Below are positions 26,015 through 33,637 of a stretch of 64,000 nt of DNA, piece by piece (within the stretch, counting starts at the first letter, position 1; each line of letters opens with the position of its first letter). Source of the DNA: Pedobacter psychrodurus (GTDB taxonomy: Bacteria; Bacteroidota; Bacteroidia; Sphingobacteriales; Sphingobacteriaceae); NCBI RefSeq assembly GCF_004331735.1, contig NZ_SJSO01000019.1:348-64347 (forward strand), read 5' to 3'. The position numbers were made by a program, and so were the translations under genes. A model generated the notes under the pieces. It was given only the letters and a program-made list of their open reading frames with translations, did no database searches and was not told the DNA's origin.

Positions 26015-27081
26015 GTGCTCGTTTTAAAAATATGTTTTTTTATAGAAATGAATGAAATGATTAAGAAGAACAACATCTGTAAGGGATGTAAAATCAGATT
26101 TACCAAAACATTTTGTCCTGACAAATAGGAGATCATTATTCTACTTAACACTATTAAAGTTAATGGTAATACAAGTGAAGCAACATTAAAGTTTAAGATT
26201 AAAATTACTGGCCCTATGGTTACCAAAAGCTGGTAAAGTAATAATATTATGATGTTATTACCAAAACCTGCCAGTAAATTTTTACTAAAACCGTTTAAGC
26301 TTTCACCTAAATTCTTGTACATCCTGCAATAAATCAGTCCATTGGCTAAAAGTGCTTCAGCATTAAATTTTTCTTGTTTTACCAACTTCATAATCTCCAC
26401 ATCTTCTACAACCTGGTGTTTAACCCGCTCATGCCAATGGTTTTCTTTGTAATTATTGGCATTAAAAAACATACATTGTCCACTTGCCCCGGCAAATGCC
26501 GGATTTTTTGAAAGCTTAACCAAACGCAAAGGCAACAAATTCAATAGAATGAAATGCATTAAGGGCACCGTTAACCACTCACCTATCGATTTTATAGTTT
26601 GATTGGTAAAAACGCTTAGCAATGCCAGGTTTCCTATTTCCATCCGGTTGATCAGGCTATTAATCAATCCTCTTTTAATTGATTCATCTGCATCAATAAA
26701 CAAAAGGTATTTCCCGGTAGCCAGTTCGCTAAGCTGGTGGCAGGCATAGTTTTTTCCAAGCCAGTTTTGAGGCAACTCTTCACCGCTCACCACTTTGAAT
26801 TGTGAATTTGCAAGACAAAATTTTTCGACGACCTCAAAAGTATTATCCTCGCTGTTATCATCCAAAACAATAACCTCATAATTGGTGTAATCCTGATTTT
26901 TTATCGAAACAAGCAATTCTAAAATATCCGCTGCTTCATTTCTAGCGGGGATTAGGATCGAAACCTTATCGTGATAGTGTTTAACCACTCTCGACAACTT
27001 TGGGTTAGAAAGGAAATTGAAAACAGTAACCGAAAACCTGATGACCAGGAAAATTAAAACCGCGTAAATAAAAATTGTCAT
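25984..27081 (-). CDS. Family 2 glycosyltransferase, probably carotenoid glycosylation
   Basis: GT2 protein of 365 residues. An N-terminal helix precedes the GT-A domain: VSILIPARNEAADILELLVSI at about 41-61, VIVLDDNSEDNTFEVV, LLFIDADESIKRG (DxD near 129-131) and VVEDVEIMKLVKQ. Two or three C-terminal helices (about 270-350) anchor it. It overlaps the acyltransferase gene by 4 bases and the CruF-like gene by 31, so the three are tightly coupled. In related bacteria this position encodes a carotenoid glycosyltransferase (CruC-like). The substrate is inferred from context. Confidence 0.85.
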   Translation of the reverse strand: MTIFIYAVLIFLVIRFSVTVFNFLSNPKLSRVVKHYHDKVSILIPARNEAADILELLVSIKNQDYTNYEVIVLDDNSEDNTFEVVEKFCLANSQFKVVSGEELPQNWLGKNYACHQLSELATGKYLLFIDADESIKRGLINSLINRMEIGNLALLSVFTNQTIKSIGEWLTVPLMHFILLNLLPLRLVKLSKNPAFAGASGQCMFFNANNYKENHWHERVKHQVVEDVEIMKLVKQEKFNAEALLANGLIYCRMYKNLGESLNGFSKNLLAGFGNNIIILLLYQLLVTIGPVILILNFNVASLVLPLTLIVLSRIMISYLSGQNVLVNLILHPLQMLFFLIISFISIKKHIFKTSTWKGRTIKTI

Positions 27082-27701
27082 TCAATGATCTGAGTTTGTT
27101 TAACAACCGATTGATCGTAATGTTTATTATAGGCTCTTTTTAGTAATTGTAAGCTCACATATTCTTCATTTTCCCAATGCTGTAAATAATTATAAACTGA
27201 TGGTTTTCTTTTAGCAAAATAATCGATAAAGGTGGCGGCAAAAATAATACTGATTTTTTTCTGACTGGCATTAATCATTTGCATCACTCCTTTTTCGAAA
27301 CCGACATTCTTTAAATGGTTCGAATATAATTTGCCCTGAGGGAATACAAGCACCAAATTTGCGGGGTTATCTAACAGCTTGCCGGCATAATTAAGGGTTT
27401 CCAAAACATCTTTACCTTTATTTTCGGCTGCAAAAGCACCAAGATATTTCAAGAAACCTACTTTATTGTAATTTTCGGCATTCACCAAAACGTGAAATTG
27501 TTTCTTAAATACTTTTTTGTTGATATAAAAGAGGAAAAAGCCATCCCACCAGCTAAAATGATTGGCTAAAATCAGTATAGAAGCATCTGGATTGGTTTCC
27601 ACTTCATCATAGGTAAAAGCCGAAAAATCTTTTTTGATGATAAACTGGATGTACCACGAGAAAAAGTTGAAAATCAAATTATTTTTTCTGGGCTGATACA
27701 T
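27078..27701 (-). CDS. 1-acyl-glycerol-3-phosphate acyltransferase-like, probably carotenoid acylation
   Basis: PlsC-family acyltransferase. The H-x4-D motif is NHFSWWDG, and FPQGKLYSNH is the second conserved block. I place the start at the ATG 27701 (207 residues: MYQPRKNNLIFNFFSWY) because the longer frame from 27776 adds 25 residues with no family likeness. It begins the carotenoid run and overlaps the glycosyltransferase by 4 bases. Acylation of a carotenoid glycoside (CruD-like role) is likely from context; general lipid acylation cannot be excluded. Confidence 0.82.
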   Translation of the reverse strand: MYQPRKNNLIFNFFSWYIQFIIKKDFSAFTYDEVETNPDASILILANHFSWWDGFFLFYINKKVFKKQFHVLVNAENYNKVGFLKYLGAFAAENKGKDVLETLNYAGKLLDNPANLVLVFPQGKLYSNHLKNVGFEKGVMQMINASQKKISIIFAATFIDYFAKRKPSVYNYLQHWENEEYVSLQLLKRAYNKHYDQSVVKQTQIIE

Positions 27702-27888
27702 TTCGGGAAATTGCAAAAAATTGGGGTGAATTGCAAATGTGGTTTTCTTTAAAACGGTTATAGTCCTCGTTTGCAATGAAAACGATATAAGACAAATATA
27801 TAGATTTCTCCACTTCGGTCGAAATGACGAATCACGCGACTAAATCAATTCCATCATCCATCTTACCTCTTCCATTTTACATCCTCAC

Positions 27889-28395
27889 TTAGCTCAAATA
27901 AACCCTATCTTCTTCTCCTTCTACATCCATCACCACATCTACATGTTCTTTTAAGATGGTAGCCAGTTCAAGGCCAACAAAATCGGTGGCAATAGGGAAA
28001 ATTTTATGGCTTCGATCAACCAAAACTACCGTTCGGATTTTTTTATGCGGCGTATTTAAGAAAACGCCCAAGCCATAAGCTAGGGTTTTACCGCTGTTCA
28101 ATACATCATCAACAATAATAATCACCTTGTTTTTCCAATGGCTTTCATCCAGATCTGTTGAAGCAACCAATTTGCTACTTTCTTTCTGCAGGTCGATACG
28201 CAGTAAGGTTATTTTAAAGCCCGAAATCTTTTTAAGCACTTTTTCTAACCTTAGCGCTAATTTGTAACCACGGTCCCAAATACCAGCAAGCACCACTTCT
28301 TTTTCATTCAGGTTATCTTCTAAAATCTGATAAGCGATACGATCTATTTTCTGCTGAATTTGTTTCTTGTTAAGAATAAGTAATTGCGATGCCAT
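27889..28395 (-). CDS. Phosphoribosyltransferase (PyrR-like)
   Basis: Type I phosphoribosyltransferase fold. The PRPP-binding motif is VIIIVDDVLNSGKTLAYGLG. An ILEDNLNEKEVVLAGIWDRGYKLALRLEKVL segment lies near the N-terminus. The ATG at 28395 (168 residues, MASQLLILNKKQ) is preferred to 28446. It resembles PyrR-type uracil phosphoribosyltransferases and small Bacteroidota PRTases, but specificity is uncertain. The terminal GLELATILKEHVDVVMDVEGEEDRVYLS is characteristic. It is divergent from the head GIN gene. Confidence 0.85.
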   Translation of the reverse strand: MASQLLILNKKQIQQKIDRIAYQILEDNLNEKEVVLAGIWDRGYKLALRLEKVLKKISGFKITLLRIDLQKESSKLVASTDLDESHWKNKVIIIVDDVLNSGKTLAYGLGVFLNTPHKKIRTVVLVDRSHKIFPIATDFVGLELATILKEHVDVVMDVEGEEDRVYLS

Positions 28396-28588
28396 TGTAT
28401 GAAAAGGATTGAATACAAAAAGAACGATTTTAAGGGTGAAATTCAAACTATTTGAAAAATAATTTCGATTGTTTGCAACGTTTTCACCAGAGATGCGTCT
28501 AATCTATAACCAAAACACAAAATCAAAGCCCTCGTTCCACAAATACCGTGTAATGATCGCTTCAGAATCATTTAACAAAAAAACGACT

Positions 28589-29293
28589 ATGAAAATCCTT
28601 ATCAAATCATCCGCCATTTTATTTATAGTGGTAACCAGCTATATGGCTAAAGCACAGGAAACTAAAAGTTTCACAGTTAAAAATTTTAATAGCATTGGGG
28701 TAAGCAGCGGTATCGATTTGTACCTAACCCAAGGTGGCAGCGAAAGTGTGAGTATAAAATCGGATTCAGAAACATTAAAAGATATTGTTGTAGAGCAGAG
28801 TGGCAGCAATGTTACCATAAAGTTTAAAGATGGCATCAATTGGAGCGGCATGTTTAAAAATCGTTCTATTAAAGCTTATGTAAGTTTTAAAACCCTAAAT
28901 GCAATTGCAGCATCTGGAGGTTCGGATGTTTTTACACAAAACCAGATCAAGACAGATAAACTTGCCATTCGCTCTTCAGGAGGATCGGATTTAAAATTAA
29001 CTGTTGTTTGTAACGATCTATCTATTCAATCAAGCGGGGGCAGCGACCTCGATTTAAAAGGTAAAGCAGAAAATATGACCATTCAATCAAGCGGAGGTAG
29101 CGATATCGACGCTTATGAATTAATTACAGATTATGCAAAGGTGCAGGCTTCTGGTGGTTCTGATGTAAGTATTTATGTAAACAAAGGTCTAGAAGCAAGT
29201 GCAAGCGGCGGCGGCGATGTAAGCTACAAAGGAAATGCTTCACTTAAGAAAACATCTAGCTCAAAAAGCGGAGATGTTCACCACGTGAATTAA
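28589..29293 (+). CDS. Head GIN domain protein (DUF2807)
   Basis: Secreted protein with a DUF2807 beta-helix-like domain. I start it at ATG 28589 (234 residues: MKILIKSSAILFIVVTS, with a signal peptide ending AKAQE); the longer frame from 28469 adds 40 residues without a signal. The body has imperfect repeats of about 15-20 residues around the motif SSGGSD (at least five), typical of this family and suggesting a parallel beta-helix. No enzyme motif is seen. It is probably periplasmic. A terminator lies just beyond the stop. Confidence 0.85.
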   Translation: MKILIKSSAILFIVVTSYMAKAQETKSFTVKNFNSIGVSSGIDLYLTQGGSESVSIKSDSETLKDIVVEQSGSNVTIKFKDGINWSGMFKNRSIKAYVSFKTLNAIAASGGSDVFTQNQIKTDKLAIRSSGGSDLKLTVVCNDLSIQSSGGSDLDLKGKAENMTIQSSGGSDIDAYELITDYAKVQASGGSDVSIYVNKGLEASASGGGDVSYKGNASLKKTSSSKSGDVHHVN

Positions 29294-29315
29294 AAGTTTA
29301 GTTTAGTTAATAATA

Positions 29316-29354
29316 ACCGCTGCTTTGTGGATGCAAAGCGGCGTTTTTTTTTTA
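29316..29354 (+). terminator. Terminator of the head GIN gene
   Basis: GCTGCTTTG/CAAAGCGGC hairpin with loop TGGATG followed by a run of about ten T, 25 bases beyond the stop at 29293. Confidence 0.8.
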
Positions 29355-29431
29355 TGGGTGATTGCACAGATTAATAGATTACACAGATTATGGTCATTAA
29401 AGACTATAGTAAGAAACCTTAAATCCTCAGT

Positions 29432-29452
29432 CTTTCTACCCTCTACCTTTTT
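29432..29452. repeat. Heptamer array across the stop of the 136-residue gene
   Basis: On the + strand: CTTTCTA, CCCTCTA, CCTTTTT. The stop codon (cta 29436-29438) falls in the first unit. On the minus strand it reads GGTAGAG then GGTAGAA, like the arrays near 31.4, 53.8 and 63.6 kb. Confidence 0.75.
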
Positions 29453-29846
29453 TATACGGATAATAAATAAAGTTGGCACCTTCAGGAACAATCACAAATA
29501 CGCACATAAAATCTTCCGGTTTTTTATAAACTTTTAAGAATGGCTCTTTTTTCTCCTTACTAATGATTCCTTTTTCTACAAATTCTTCTAATGTAGAAGC
29601 TTGTATAGTCCAATCAGTATTGAGTTCCTCTTTATTTAAAATAAGTTCACCGATGTTTACTTCGTGCTGATGAGCAATAAAAATTGGATGGGCAGAAATG
29701 CCTTCAACCATAATTTCAATAGCAACTTCCCTAACAGCTTCAGCGTAAAACTCAAGATCTTTCTCTAAACTTACCAGCGGGCTTTCTTGTTTTTGTGGTG
29801 CTCCACTATCTTCGGGTGTTGCACTTAATAATTCTTCTCTATCCAT
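29436..29846 (-). CDS. Conserved hypothetical protein
   Basis: Not recognised; 136 residues, acidic, no signal peptide or membrane helix. A helical central part (LEKDLEFYAEAVREVAIEIMVEGISAHPIFIAHQ) and a C-terminal strand-rich part (KKPEDFMCVFVIVPEGANFIYYPYKK) suggest a small soluble domain. It lies next to rlmD on the same strand. Its last residues, KKGRG, and its stop come from a 7-bp repeat array (29432-29452), so the C-terminus may differ from close relatives. I saw no other sign of damage. Confidence 0.65.
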   Translation of the reverse strand: MDREELLSATPEDSGAPQKQESPLVSLEKDLEFYAEAVREVAIEIMVEGISAHPIFIAHQHEVNIGELILNKEELNTDWTIQASTLEEFVEKGIISKEKKEPFLKVYKKPEDFMCVFVIVPEGANFIYYPYKKGRG

Positions 29847-29851
29847 TTTAA

Positions 29852-29886
29852 GGTAAAAGGTTTATGGTTGAAGGTGTAGGGTTTAA
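29852..29886. repeat. Heptamer array GGTnnAA type
   Basis: Five units: GGTAAAA, GGTTTAT, GGTTGAA, GGTGTAG, GGTTTAA. It starts six bases before the hypothetical gene's start (minus strand). An inverted relative at 29911-29938 crosses the rlmD stop. Confidence 0.85.
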
Positions 29887-29910
29887 TATGACAATATTTG
29901 ATTTTAAGGT

Positions 29911-29938
29911 TATAGCCTTACACCTTTAACCTTAATAA
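29911..29938. repeat. Heptamer array across the rlmD stop codon
   Basis: Plus-strand units TATAGCC, TTACACC, TTTAACC, TTAATAA. On the minus strand GGTTAAA, GGTGTAA, GGCTATA mirror the array at 29852. The rlmD stop (tta 29918-29920) and last residues RLKV lie in it. Confidence 0.8.
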
Positions 29939-31330
29939 TACTACATTCTCTACATGCTGCGTGTGCGGAAACATATCTACAGGTTTAATGCGCACCACAT
30001 CGTATTTATCTTTCAATAACTCCAAGTCTCGTGCTTGCGTGGCTGCATTACAGCTTACATAAACAATTTTATCAGATTCCATTTCCAATAATCTTTGTAC
30101 CACATCGGCATGCATTCCGGCACGTGGTGGATCGGTAATAACCACATCTGGTTTGCCATGTGCCAGGATAAATTCTGAAGTAAGAATATCTTTCATATCT
30201 CCAGCATAGAAAATCGTATTATCGATGCCATTTAATGCTGAGTTAAACTTTGCATCTTCAATAGCGGTTGGTACATATTCTACCCCAACTACTTGTTTTA
30301 CGTTTTTGGCAATAAAATTTGCAATTGTTCCGGCGCCTGTGTATAAATCATAAACCAGTTCATCACCTTTAAATCCGGCAAAATCTCTGGTGATTTTATA
30401 TAGTTCGAAGGCTTGTTCAGAATTGGTCTGATAAAAAGATTTCACCCCAATTTTAAAACGGATGCCGTCCATTTCTTCGAAAATATGATCGCGACCAGAG
30501 AATACTTCTACATCCTGATCAAAAATAGTGTCGTTTTTCTTTTGGTTAACGATATACAACAACGAAGTTATCTGTGGAAATTCAGTTTTCAGGAAATTCA
30601 TCAACCCATCAACCTGCTCCTGCTCTGGATAAGCGAAAACTACCGCTACCATTACTTCTCCAGTGGTAGACGTACGGATAATCAGGTTACGTAAAACACC
30701 TTCGTGGTTGCGCAAATCATAAAACGACAAATCATTTTCTGAAGCATATTTACGAACCGAGTTTCTGATGGAATTAGAAGGCTCATCTTGTAGATAACAA
30801 TGCTCTATATCTAAAATTTTATCGAAACGCAATGGTACGTGAAAACCCAGCGCATTCATATCAAAATCTTCATCGCGTTCTACATCAGTTTTTTCCAACC
30901 AACGTTTGTTCGAAAAAGTAAATTCTAATTTATTACGGTAATACCTGTTTTTTGCTGAGCCTAAAATCGGTTCAGTTCCTGAGGTATCTATTTTACCTAA
31001 GCGCTGTAAAGCTGCCTCTACATTTTTCTGTTTAAATTTTAATTGAGCATCGTACCCCATGTGCTGCCATTTACAACCGCCACAAGTTCCGAAATGAGGA
31101 CAAAAAGGATCGGTTCTTAAAGCTGATTTTTCATGAAGCTGATCAATGATTGCTTCAGCAAAATTCTTTTTCTTTTTTGTCAACCGAACATCCACCACAT
31201 CACCAGGAACGGCCTTATCAACAAAAATGACCAATTCGTCAGCCTTGCCAACACCTTTTCCTTCTTCAGCAATATCGATTATATGTACGTTTGGAACAAT
31301 AGTTACCGTACCAGGTTTTCTTCTACTCAT
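29918..31330 (-). CDS. rlmD: 23S rRNA (uracil-5-)-methyltransferase RlmD-like
   Basis: TrmA/RlmD-type RNA m5U methyltransferase, 470 residues. An N-terminal TRAM domain (about 8-66) is followed by the Fe-S cysteines C77, C83 and C86 in CPHFGTCGGC, with a fourth in IEHCYL. The SAM-binding domain has VYDLYTGAGTIANFIA. The DPPRAGMHADVV and VYVSCNAATQARD segments give the catalytic cysteine. It methylates 23S U1939, or another site in paralogues. The ATG at 31330 is followed upstream by a heptamer array. The last four residues lie in repeat DNA. Confidence 0.92.
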   Translation of the reverse strand: MSRRKPGTVTIVPNVHIIDIAEEGKGVGKADELVIFVDKAVPGDVVDVRLTKKKKNFAEAIIDQLHEKSALRTDPFCPHFGTCGGCKWQHMGYDAQLKFKQKNVEAALQRLGKIDTSGTEPILGSAKNRYYRNKLEFTFSNKRWLEKTDVERDEDFDMNALGFHVPLRFDKILDIEHCYLQDEPSNSIRNSVRKYASENDLSFYDLRNHEGVLRNLIIRTSTTGEVMVAVVFAYPEQEQVDGLMNFLKTEFPQITSLLYIVNQKKNDTIFDQDVEVFSGRDHIFEEMDGIRFKIGVKSFYQTNSEQAFELYKITRDFAGFKGDELVYDLYTGAGTIANFIAKNVKQVVGVEYVPTAIEDAKFNSALNGIDNTIFYAGDMKDILTSEFILAHGKPDVVITDPPRAGMHADVVQRLLEMESDKIVYVSCNAATQARDLELLKDKYDVVRIKPVDMFPHTQHVENVVLLRLKV

Positions 31331-31354
31331 TATTTTGCAAATATAGAAAAAAGA

Positions 31355-31390
31355 GGTTAAAGGTTAAGGGCAGAAAGGTAGAGGGTTGAA
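31355..31390. repeat. Heptamer array upstream of rlmD
   Basis: Units GGTTAAA, GGTTAAG, GGCAGAA, one extra A, GGTAGAG, GGTTGAA. It begins 24 bases upstream of the rlmD start codon (minus strand). Confidence 0.85.
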
Positions 31391-31471
31391 AAGCCTACTA
31401 ATCAAAATATTGGGCGTAATAATCCTATTCGAACAAGAACAGTTCGGCAATGAAAACTTCGATTTTAAAAA

Positions 31472-31582
31472 TTATTTTCCAAAAAATTTAAATGCAGCGC
31501 CCCAAAAGCCATCTAACCAATTAAATTTTAGGTCAAATTTTTCATCTACTTGTACAGAAAACTCTAATATTTCTTTGCTCAT
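31472..31582 (-). CDS. Possible 36-residue small protein
   Basis: A short minus-strand frame starts ATG at 31582 and ends TAA at 31472. The peptide starts MSKEILEFSVQVDEKF and ends GFWGAAFKFFGK, with an acidic first half and a hydrophobic aromatic basic end. It lies in a 665-base gap and is not part of a larger frame. I can support it only by its sensible composition and a weak GATAGG before the start. It could be a real small protein, or chance. No homologue is known to me. Confidence 0.3.
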   Translation of the reverse strand: MSKEILEFSVQVDEKFDLKFNWLDGFWGAAFKFFGK

Positions 31583-31995
31583 GATAAAAAACCTATCTAT
31601 TTAAGCAATAATACTAAATTCATACCAAAAACCGAAACGGTATAAATTAATTTTATGTTAATTTTACATCAGCTGGTTAAAAACAACGCTACAAAGCAAA
31701 TTATAGATTAATTGCTTTAAAATATGGCTTGTCCTTTTCAAAATATGGTGTGTTAATAAAACTAAATGTGTTTATTTCAAATTTAACCGTAGCCGTGACA
31801 TTCTTTAAATGTTGGCCAAAATATATTTTGTTCATATGGAATTAAAAAAAATGGTCTATTTTTAACGCAGAAAAATGCACTTATAATGTGAATGAAATTG
31901 CATTTACAATACAGATTATCTTTTGGGGCAAAACCCCAAAAGATTTAGACCACAAAGATATTTGGATTGAATAATCCTAACATAATACCTATAAA
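31583..31995. other. AT-rich gene-free region
   Basis: I see no gene or convincing structure. The stretch is AT-rich, with tracts such as CATTTACAATACAGATT and CCACAAAGATATTTGG. Promoter motifs for the small frame on the minus strand could be here, but none matches the consensus well. Confidence 0.4.
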
Positions 31996-32415
31996 CTACA
32001 TAAATGCATCCATGATCCACATAGGATTCCAAAACTCACGATAGCATGAAATTTTACCTTCCTTAAGTGTAACTCGTCCAATATAGAGTTGACGGTAAGA
32101 TTTTCCAGTAGCGATCACATTAGCACTACCTTCAAATTCTACAAATATTGTTTCCGGATCAGATGTAGTTGAGAACTCGAAGTTTCTAAAGTCCCAGTCG
32201 GTTGCACCATTTACAACGTTCGATATGTATTCTGTGATGGCATCACGACCTAATACTTCTTTAGCATAAGGTGCGGGTGCAAACGGATACTGCTGAACTG
32301 CATCTTCCGTGAATAAATCAGCATAGGCTTCGCGAGTCATATCTGGATTGGTAAATTTAGCAAGATGCGAACGAAATAAACGTTCTGCAAGTGTAGTTTT
32401 TGTTATAGTATCCAT
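31996..32415 (-). CDS. SnoaL-like (NTF2-superfamily) protein
   Basis: Polyketide cyclase/SnoaL-like fold, 139 residues, cone-shaped pocket. Motifs are YADLFTEDAVQQYPFAPAPYAKEVLGRDAITEYIS at about 26-60, and IFVEFEGSANVIATGKSYRQLYIGRVTLKEGKISCYREFWNPM toward the end. No catalytic assignment is possible. It is divergent from an HxlR-type regulator 114 bases away, the classic arrangement for an HxlR-controlled gene, so the regulator probably governs it. Confidence 0.85.
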   Translation of the reverse strand: MDTITKTTLAERLFRSHLAKFTNPDMTREAYADLFTEDAVQQYPFAPAPYAKEVLGRDAITEYISNVVNGATDWDFRNFEFSTTSDPETIFVEFEGSANVIATGKSYRQLYIGRVTLKEGKISCYREFWNPMWIMDAFM

Positions 32416-32529
32416 AATTTATACTTAAAATAATTTTATAATGTAATTTATGCGACAAAAATATTAACGTAATCTTATACCTTCGCTATGGGTTACATAA
32501 AGGATACCATCCAATAATAAAATATTATA
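32416..32529. promoter_or_regulatory. Divergent promoter region, SnoaL-like / HxlR
   Basis: AT-rich 114 bases between divergent genes. GTAATTTATGC (about 32443) and GTAATCTTATAC (about 32470) are similar direct repeats and could be regulator half-sites; no consensus is known to me. Confidence 0.3.
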
Positions 32530-32892
32530 ATGAATAAAGATCGTTGTCTCAAGCCTGCCACCGATGAAGAATGCAGGAAGGCATGGCTAACGCTTAAGGA
32601 TACTATGGATATAGTAGGGGGCAAATGGAAGTTGGTGCTAATCTCAATTTTGAGAGGCGGCAAATTCAAATTTCGTGAACTTGCAAAAGAAGCAGAAATT
32701 TCACCTCGGATTCTATCCAAAGAGCTAAAGGAACTTGAGATGAATGGCTTGATAAGCAGAACGGTACTGGATACGAGACCAATTACTGTTGAGTATCAAC
32801 TTACACCCTATAGTGTTTCGCTTAATGAGCTAATATCGGCCATGTATGATTGGGGAAAAATACATCGCCAGAAGATAACAGGCAAACCATAA
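32530..32892 (+). CDS. HxlR-family transcriptional regulator
   Basis: Winged-helix regulator of 120 residues. The family-typical WKLVLISILRGGKFKFRELAKEAEISPRILSKELKELEMNGLISRTV runs from about 36 to 82, and the N-terminal cysteines (CLKPATDEECRKAW) may sense redox or electrophiles, as in HypR or YodB; this is inference. It is divergent from the SnoaL-like gene, and a DoxX gene follows 286 bases later. Divergent promoters should lie in 32416-32529. Confidence 0.92.
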   Translation: MNKDRCLKPATDEECRKAWLTLKDTMDIVGGKWKLVLISILRGGKFKFRELAKEAEISPRILSKELKELEMNGLISRTVLDTRPITVEYQLTPYSVSLNELISAMYDWGKIHRQKITGKP

Positions 32893-33178
32893 TTATCAAT
32901 GATAGCGGATACCGAAAAAACTTTCAACAGTTAAGCGCAATGCTTAGCTCATTCTAAATTGTTACTCAAATTCTATTTCAAAAAATAATTTTTTGTTTAG
33001 GTCATTACATAAATATGGATGCTGAGTAATACTATCTGTTCTTTTTTCAAAACATCAACTATACACTAAAATCATATTTTGTTTTGGACAAACCATGATT
33101 GATTTTCAACTCTTTATTTGACAAATCAATATAAATCCGTAACTTAATATATCATTCACATAAAAATGGAGGTTCATT

Positions 33179-33637
33179 ATGAACGTTATCCGTAAAATTG
33201 AACATTGGGGAGATGTTCATCAATCAAAATGGCTAGATTATCTTCGGATTGTACTTGGCCTGATCATTTTTGGAAAAGGTGTTTCTTTTGTTAGCGACAC
33301 TTCGGTTCTTCAGAATATGATTACACAAAACAACGTATTTGGTTTTTCGGGCATGCTGATCAGTGTTGCTATTCACGTTGTTGCATTTGCACATTTGGTT
33401 GGGGGTGTTTTAATTACATTAGGTTTAGTTACCCGCTTTGCCGTTGTAATTCAGATTCCAATCTTATTGTTTGCTGTATTTTTCGTTAACCTTACCCCGG
33501 GTTTCTCCACACCGAATTCGGAATTGTGGTTTTCGGTACTGGTATTATTTCTGCTCATTATGTTTTGGGTAGTAGGTTCTGGCCCCTTATCGGTTGATGA
33601 AGGGTTGAAAAACAAAAAGGGAAGACGTTACGCATAG
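33179..33637 (+). CDS. DoxX-family membrane protein
   Basis: DoxX/DoxD-type protein of 152 residues with four membrane helices (about 20-38, 55-80, 84-105 and 115-135). The start WLDYLRIVLGLIIFGKGVSFV is typical of the family. These proteins are often tied to quinone or thiol redox. It ends in a charged tail, KNKKGRRYA. Its end overlaps the convergent ATPase gene by 10 bases. It could be part of an HxlR-regulated stress group, since HxlR and DoxX are frequent neighbours; there is no direct evidence of coregulation. Confidence 0.85.
   Translation: MNVIRKIEHWGDVHQSKWLDYLRIVLGLIIFGKGVSFVSDTSVLQNMITQNNVFGFSGMLISVAIHVVAFAHLVGGVLITLGLVTRFAVVIQIPILLFAVFFVNLTPGFSTPNSELWFSVLVLFLLIMFWVVGSGPLSVDEGLKNKKGRRYA

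Noticed and set aside
28469..28588. Long N-terminal extension of the head GIN protein
   Set aside because: The signal peptide starts at MKILIKSS (28589); the front part has no family likeness.
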